This document shows positions 59,801-64,000 of a stretch of 64,000 nucleotides of DNA, in pieces. The position numbers and the translations under genes are program-made. Source of the DNA: Ignelater luminosus (lineage: Eukaryota; Arthropoda; Insecta; Coleoptera; Elateridae); the NCBI GenBank assembly GCA_011009095.1, contig VTPC01000427.1, positions 347,485 through 411,484 of the forward strand. Direction: 5' to 3'. A model generated the notes under the pieces. It saw only the letters and a program-made list of their open reading frames with translations. It had not been told where the DNA came from and did no database searches. Positions within the stretch are counted from its first letter, which is position 1. Each line of letters begins with the position of its first letter.

Positions 59801-62800
59801 TTTGCTTTTTCATACGTAAGGAGAATTCTTATTAAACTTCAATTTCATTATGCTACTTACCAAAAGCGATAGTTCCAGATATGTGAGGTTTTGCTAAATT
59901 TGGCATTAATTTATTTTTCAGCTAACATACTGTTTCTCAATTTTGACTCGTTAGGCAGCAATGCGAACTTTTTCTCTGATTCTCTGATTGAGCTTTAAAT
60001 CTGCAACCATGGCTTTCGCTCTAACTGGAATCGTCCTTTCGAACGTTTTGCATTAGTATTAATTTGTCGTGAGCACAGAACTATCAAAGGTCAATAAACT
60101 ATTACTTTTTATCCATGCTAAAGTTTTGTGTTGGTCTCTTCCACAGTGGTAGCAAATTTCGGCTAGCTAACCATATCCTTCTTTTATCTTTTAAACTTCA
60201 TGTCTGAATCACATAACTCAAGAAAAGTATCAAGAAGTTTTATTTTTCTTTAATGTCACTTCTGGGAACCGTTTTGCTTTTACTTTCTTTTACTCGTATA
60301 CTATTAAACGGATTTCTAGAATTGTTTATATGGCAAACAAATAATTAATTTAAAAATTAATTTGATGAGTAATTGAGTATCTTCTAATTTCCATGACTAA
60401 CTTTCACTAAATGTTATTAAAATTTCTTCTATTCCACTCTGAGTTTCCACTTTCTTGGTCTTTCAATCAAGAGGGTGTATGGATTACCATGCTTCTCAAA
60501 AGATGTTTTCGGATTAACATTATCTTTGGGTAATGATTTCTACAGTCCAATGAATGATTTGGGCTATTCTAAGTTTGTTCAGTTATTGTAATCTTGTGAT
60601 TTATTTTTCTTCTTTGAGAGAAACACTGTTTTGGGGTGTAACTGACTGGGATATTCACGTCGAGAATGTGTTGGGAATGTCCAATATGATACAGACTTTG
60701 ATCACTGAATGTTGATATAAGAATTTGTATCTAGACTAATTCAGATGGAAATGAATGTAACGCTACGAATCAGTTGGATTTCCAAAATTTTTAGCATTTC
60801 TGCTAATGGGACAATGAACATAACAGTTTTGAAGGCGACTTTCAAAAATTGATCTATGATCGAAATTCTGAATGATCTAAAACTTGATTTTTCTTATTGA
60901 AAAATGCCATTTTCAGTGTTTCTATATTTTTACTAAAAGATTTGAAAGAATCTCAGAGATGGGCCAGTACGTTATCAAAATGGTCTAGCTCTTGTTTAAA
61001 AAATAAACGTGGTAGAGAGTGGATGCTGTAACTTAAAAATTACTGAGTTACCACTTCCAATTTTTGAACAAAGCCTGAGCATGGTTCGAATTTTGTGGAC
61101 ATCTATTGGCATCAGCTTGTGCTGCCCAATAGTTAGACTGAAGTCCAAAATTTCTAAAAATCTCTAATTTTGAAAATTTTTTCTCATATTCACTATTGAG
61201 CAATCAGTTACTGTCAAGTTACATGAAAAGCGAATGTTTGCTAATAGTTTGAGTTTACACTTTAAACAGTCTATTAGAATTCAGAACAAAAATAACAATT
61301 CCAGAAAGTAATTAAACGATTGAAGTAGTTTTGATTTTCCAAGGAAAACGTTAAAGGTTAGTTTGAAAGGAGTAACAATTCGAAGGAGTTTGTAATATTG
61401 TGATAAAAAAACCAGTTTCTATCTAAGACGTCTTCTGGCTGACAGTATATAAGAATAAAAGTCAGGTTTAGCGTTGTTGTTAAATGCTTGAAGCTTTGAT
61501 TGTCACTTAGATAAGCACCTCAGCCATTTATTGGTCAATTTATGGAATACTTTTAAACTTCAGCAAGAAATCTTCGAGTACCTGTTTAAACAACAAAACT
61601 GTATTGTTAATTCCGGATTAGCTTTTCTAGAAGAAAATATTTAGATCAGAATTCTGAGGTTTCAAAGAGAAAATCGGAAACTCATTATTTTGATTTTTGA
61701 ATGGCATTTGTCAACTCTGGTCTAAACCTCAAATGCACAAAGTCAGTCTAGTAGATCAACATCTTGTTCAATATTTTCGATTCTTATCTAATTATTGCTT
61801 TGGCGGCTCGTGTTAAATAAGAAAGTAAGTAACTGATAGAATCTGCCCTGATCAACGGCATACAGGAATTAGTCAGAAAGTGGGTCTCTAAAATTTTAAC
61901 AAAATGCTGTTTTATCTAGTATTTTGCTTAAACCATACTAAGAATAGTGATAATTGATAAAGAATATCCCACGGGAAGAATAGTAAGTAAGCCAACAAAG
62001 AGATAGTATATAGTATAGTCCAAAGTGTTGACCTCTAGATCCACGCAAACTCCTTTAGATAAGGTGTTCATAGATTAAAGGTGGAACAACCGCTAAAGAA
62101 GGTTACAAACTGTAGGTCATCTACTTAATGTGATATGAAGACATGTCAAGAATAAAATAATAAGATAATCTAAATTATCTTGAGATATTAGGGTATGAGG
62201 ATAATGAGAAAACTAAAGAGATGAACATCAACAATAACGTCATGTTGAGTTCAAAAAGATGAGTAATCCAATGGAGATAAAATTCAACGCCAAATGCGAT
62301 ATCGAGAGATATGGAAAAAACGCTCAAACCTCATATTTCAATAATGTACTATTAGTGTTTGAAGATTTTCCATCGCACTTTTACTAAAACATAGCTTTTT
62401 TATTTAATTGGGCGCACGTGAAGTGACTGTGATAGCGGTGTTGACTAGGAAAGATGAGCGACAGAATTTATCAAGATATTAGTATGGACCTACTTATCAA
62501 AGGGGTAATATAATATGTATTAGGTTTCACCATATGGGCTATTTTTGGATATTTGGATATTCAGATTGTTTTGTTTGGTCCGACTCTTCATGTGTATTGC
62601 TCATTTCTATAATATCTCTTTTACCCCAAATTTTTGAAATTAACTTTAACGTAATTGTACCTTTTGTGAAATTCTTGCCCAAATTTAATCAAGTGTAAAC
62701 TATTTATTGCAGAAAATTATATAATTTTATCAAGGAAGATCACGTTGAGTAAATTTCGTGTTTAATAATATTTGGGTGTTGACAAATACAAGCATAAGAC

Positions 62801-63049
62801 AAAGCTTTGTTCATGAAAGCGTTCATTTTATGTTGACCCTCATTTAATTCAGAGTTTTAATGACTTAGCAACACGACCATTTAAAACACCCTCTATAAGT
62901 GTGGCGAATCTGGATATTGTGTTACTTATTGTTAGAGAGATAGGTAGTGAGGGAAAGTTTTCTTGTGTACGACGATTTTGATTTTACATTTCGAAATTGT
63001 TCTTTTAATGGGCCAGAAATTAGATAAAATGCGAATAATTATTCATTGT

Positions 63050-63320
63050 GTTTGATGAACTTCGCTCCGCACTTTGAGCGCTGCGTTAGATTGTCCGCCT
63101 GCGTGTAGCGTTTGATATGATTTAAAGAAATATTTCCGGAATGGAAATGGATTGATTAATCGTAGTAATTTCCGAACAGCTTTCCTCGCTAATTAGATCT
63201 AGTCCCCCAGCAACGCTGCAAATGAGATTACGGCTGGAAATGGCGTTCGCCACATCGAACGCGGAGCACACGCGTTAATTGTCATTGATTTTTATAACAC
63301 AATTACGTCGGTACACAATT
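63050..63320. promoter_or_regulatory. Homeodomain-site-rich island, candidate enhancer
   Basis: Contains ATTGATTAATCG (63151-63162; TGATTAAT is an Exd-Hox form, and TGATTAATCG also occurs at 4009), GCTAATTAGAT, GTTAATTGTCATTGAT and CpG-rich words (gcgctgcgttag, tcgaacgcggagcac). It stands out against flanking AT-rich DNA. No open frame. Confidence 0.4.
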
Positions 63321-64000
63321 TATCATGTTTAATATATATATGTAACGCGATTACTACGTAGTAAGTACATTTAAGCGGGATAGCAGTCCAAACTGACGGT
63401 CACATCTGTTTCATGCATATAGAGCCTTCATTTTGTCTCTCACTTAGTTGATTTCAACAACGAAAACGAGGATGATGTCGTTTGAGTTTATGACTCCCCA
63501 TTTCATAGAGGGTAAAATATGCATTTAAAGGTGGGCGAAAGTAGCGTGATGTTTTAGTATTACCAATAAGTAGCTGGTTTTTATAGCTTAATTTTAAATC
63601 ATGCAAAGATTTACACAAATGGACCATTACCTTTTTTTATAGTTCCATTTAATATTTTAGAATTTGTTTCTACCATATACCACTTCCTTTATTGAATTGC
63701 CGACATAAAATTCATTCCTACAAAAGCACTTTGTCATACCTTTAAAATTGGTTACTGCGAAGAAAGTCCCAATTAACACGCGAACTTATGAACTTGGAAA
63801 AATTTCGTAGAAGGCTTGTAATTTCTTCTGACATTTTTTTTAGATTTATAAATAGCTTACTTTACTCTGTTGTAATTAAAAGTTAGTATGGATTATGAAC
63901 CGGTGTGGGAAAAACATTGAAGTCCCAGACAAAAAATATACAATTCCTTCGCGTGATTAGTGTTTTATTTCCAACAGATCGTTAAATGCGGTATAGATTA

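Larger units (their letters stand above)
58068..64000 (+). other. hth: homothorax intron, 5' part (next exon beyond window)
   Basis: Starts at donor gtaagt after the split Trp codon. I looked for an acceptor followed by a G plus FINARRR coding sequence and saw none up to 64000. It contains a non-LTR retrotransposon remnant (59220-59800) and one conserved-looking island (63050-63320). 59810-63040 is AT-rich with short repeats and no recognisable gene. 58068-59200 holds a 102-codon open frame (58855-59163) that is open on both strands and resembles nothing I know. Confidence 0.8.

Noticed and set aside
1-64000. CRISPR arrays, rRNA genes, operons or other bacterial features
   Set aside because: None visible; the window is a eukaryotic gene with introns.

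Overview
This window is a piece of an insect nuclear genome, AT-rich with short GC-richer islands, lying almost wholly inside the introns of one plus-strand gene: homothorax (hth), the TALE-class homeobox gene orthologous to vertebrate Meis. Three coding exons are readable and join in one frame. 14686-14793 is an insect-type linker exon (REWSTPPDAR ... YSSVFLGSP). 45276-45424 holds the acidic linker and the first part of the homeodomain ([19 protein letters not shown]). 57991-58067 holds the TALE loop and helix 2 up to the Trp before the recognition helix ([18 protein letters not shown] ... LQVNNW). The exon with FINAR and the C-terminus was not found and must lie beyond 64000; the first exons and the HM (MEIS) domain lie before position 1. 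The order of insect cannot be settled from this sequence; the large introns (30.5 kb and 12.6 kb) point to a genome larger and more transposon-rich than Drosophila.

Layout: 1-14685 is the 3' part of an intron. It carries AT-rich sequence, GC-richer islands (about 1-320, 1435-1710, 3470-3960, 7085-7260, 8160-8300, 11600-11860), a run of palindromes at 7336-7475 and a decayed CXC-domain gene from a mobile element at 9560-10010. 14794-45275 is a 30.5 kb intron with an inverted-repeat-rich island just after the exon (14979-15254), a dead Tc1-like transposase (19917-20804), RT remnants of non-LTR retrotransposons on both strands (25560-25875 minus; 35480-35640 and 36480-36690 plus), a 443-bp MITE-like element (33108-33550), and GC-richer islands that crowd together from 41.6 kb to the homeobox exon. 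45425-57990 is a 12.6 kb intron with dense islands at 45.5-48.2, 49.1-49.8, 54.5-55.2 and 56.3-57.7 kb, and quiet AT-rich DNA between. 58068-64000 opens the next intron, with a decayed RNase H/zinc-knuckle end of a non-LTR element (59220-59800) and a homeodomain-site-rich island at 63050-63320.

No complete, independent protein gene, tRNA, rRNA or CRISPR array was seen. The islands look like candidate intronic enhancers or structured elements of hth; that is inferred from composition and motif content, not from an alignment. The observations most worth following are the nested inverted repeat at 57105-57213, the inverted-repeat cluster beside the 108-nt cassette-type exon, the new-looking MITE at 33108-33550, and the CXC-domain element remnant.
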